Of a stretch of DNA of 64,000 nt, positions 63,472 through 64,000 are shown in pieces. The notes below the pieces were generated by a model that had not been told where the DNA came from, searched no databases, and saw only the letters and a list, made by a program, of their open reading frames with translations. The DNA lies in assembly GCA_963766725.1 (NCBI GenBank), contig CAVYBK010000004.1, forward strand, positions 62,001 to 126,000. Direction: 5' to 3'. The translations under genes were made by a program, and so were the position numbers. Source of the DNA: DATEOR01 sp963766725. GTDB taxonomy: Bacteria; Actinomycetota; Thermoleophilia; Gaiellales; Gaiellaceae. The stretch's first letter is position 1, and each line of letters starts with the position of its first letter.

Positions 63472-63831
63472 CTAGCTCGGGCGCTTGATGACGTTGTGGA
63501 TCTCTAGCACGTCGGGCTTGCCCGAAAGCTCGATCCCGACGTCCTTCAGCACCGGCATGAGGCGCTCACCGAACGCGTCGAGCTCCTTTTGCGAGTCCCA
63601 GATCTCGGTGACTCGGAAGTTGCCGTTCGACTTGAAGGCGACGTGGTACTCAAGTCCCTCCGGCAGCCAATCGCCGGACTTCTCCAGACGGCGGATCGTC
63701 TCGTCGTACTGATCCGCGGTCACTCCGGGCGCTGCCGTGAAGCGGACGAGGATCCTCATTCCGGGATCCTTCGTGCTCATTCCGGGATCCGTCGTGCTCT
63801 GGGTCACGGACTCAGGACTGGTGGTGGCCAT
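63472..63831 (-). CDS. ABM-like (dimeric alpha-beta barrel) domain protein
   Basis: A 119-residue protein whose core (RILVRFTAAPGVTADQYDETIRRL, then FRVTEIWDSQKELDAFGERLMPVL) has the strand-helix pattern of small monooxygenase/ABM-type barrels. The N-terminus contains a duplicated DPGM segment from a 21-base tandem DNA repeat. The ATG at 63831 has AAGGAGG seven bases upstream, so the duplicated N-terminus is really translated. The substrate is unknown. Confidence 0.78.
   Translation of the reverse strand: MATTSPESVTQSTTDPGMSTKDPGMRILVRFTAAPGVTADQYDETIRRLEKSGDWLPEGLEYHVAFKSNGNFRVTEIWDSQKELDAFGERLMPVLKDVGIELSGKPDVLEIHNVIKRPS
63755..63796. repeat. 21-base tandem repeat inside the ABM gene
   Basis: Two adjacent copies (63755-63775 and 63776-63796) with one mismatch, encoding a repeated DPGM-containing heptad in the N-terminus. 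It is in frame. Confidence 0.7.
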
Positions 63832-64000
63832 TCAATGGCCTCCTTAGTGTGGGATGCTCCTGACCGAGCCGACCTACAACCGAACACCCGGTACGGCGCT
63901 CGCCTGGCGGGCGAGGAAACTAAGTCAAGAAGACTCACACAGGGTAGCACCGCCCGGGTTCCTCATTGTTGTGCCGCGCCGAGAGCCACTCGATCGACGA

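Overview
The window is about 64 kb of very GC-rich DNA (by eye well above 65 percent), with almost no intergenic space and heavy use of GTG and TTG starts. The genes are bacterial. The order murJ-lepA-hemW-hrcA-dnaJ-prmA-mtaB-HIT-yqeY-phoH-ybeY-dgkA-cdd-era, an RNase E/G with basic extensions, clpX-clpP-tig and a deoC plus two-aldehyde-dehydrogenase cluster suggest a high-GC actinomycete. A deep Thermoleophilia-like lineage (Gaiellales/Solirubrobacterales) is my best guess; this is an inference without any search. The mreB-mreC-mreD-mrdA-rodA block implies a rod-shaped cell.

Layout. 1-5.1 kb: the end of a coiled-coil protein, then a leftward cluster of deoC, aldehyde dehydrogenase, truncated aldehyde dehydrogenase, DeoC-like and TrpC-like genes. 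5.1-7.2 kb: a coiled-coil protein and an M3-type peptidase. 7.2-20.1 kb: a long leftward run of heat-shock, translation, tRNA/rRNA-maturation, heme and cell-wall genes. 20.2-24.3 kb: rpsT (rightward), then holA, comEC and comEA (leftward). 24.3-28.7 kb: a secreted DNRLRE-like protein, a MarP-like membrane protease and leuS. 28.7-33.1 kb: plsC, a nucleotidyltransferase, a phosphoesterase, a 25-residue membrane peptide, a DUF1385 protein, a membrane-anchored HESSH protein, cyclophilin, tRNA-Ala and a 54-residue membrane protein. 33.1-38.2 kb: rsfS-nadD-obgE-rpmA-rplU-rne/rng. 38.4-45.2 kb: a small protein, a DUF697 protein and the cell-shape operon. 45.2-51.8 kb: maf, two tandem methyltransferases, ndk, a zinc-ribbon membrane protein, a 37-residue membrane protein, folC and valS. 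51.9-57.9 kb: an adenylate/guanylate cyclase, clpX-clpP-tig and a lipoprotein. 58-59.1 kb: tRNA-Leu, a BrkB-family membrane protein and tRNA-Arg. 59.2-64 kb: a more loosely packed accessory segment with a sortase operon, a six-helix membrane protein and several small proteins.

Four themes run through the window. (1) Many leftward genes are translationally coupled by ATGA, GTGA or TGATG overlaps. (2) At least nine protein genes carry a TANNNT-like hexamer only 6-12 bases before the start codon, and all three tRNAs carry one 8-9 bases before the mature 5' end, which suggests frequent leaderless transcription. (3) Three convergent pairs end on one shared CTAG, which supplies a TAG stop to both strands. 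(4) At least eight single-base insertions, nearly all in short G/C runs, break otherwise intact genes (dnaJ, comEC, DUF1385, a methyltransferase, ndk, the cyclase), and valS has compensating indels. Because several of these genes are normally essential, sequence error is the likeliest cause.

The best candidates for something new are the deoC cluster with three successive active-site-degenerate paralogues, the sortase/GPATG-substrate/44-residue-peptide operon, the membrane-anchored HESSH protein, and the leaderless-promoter and shared-stop organisation.
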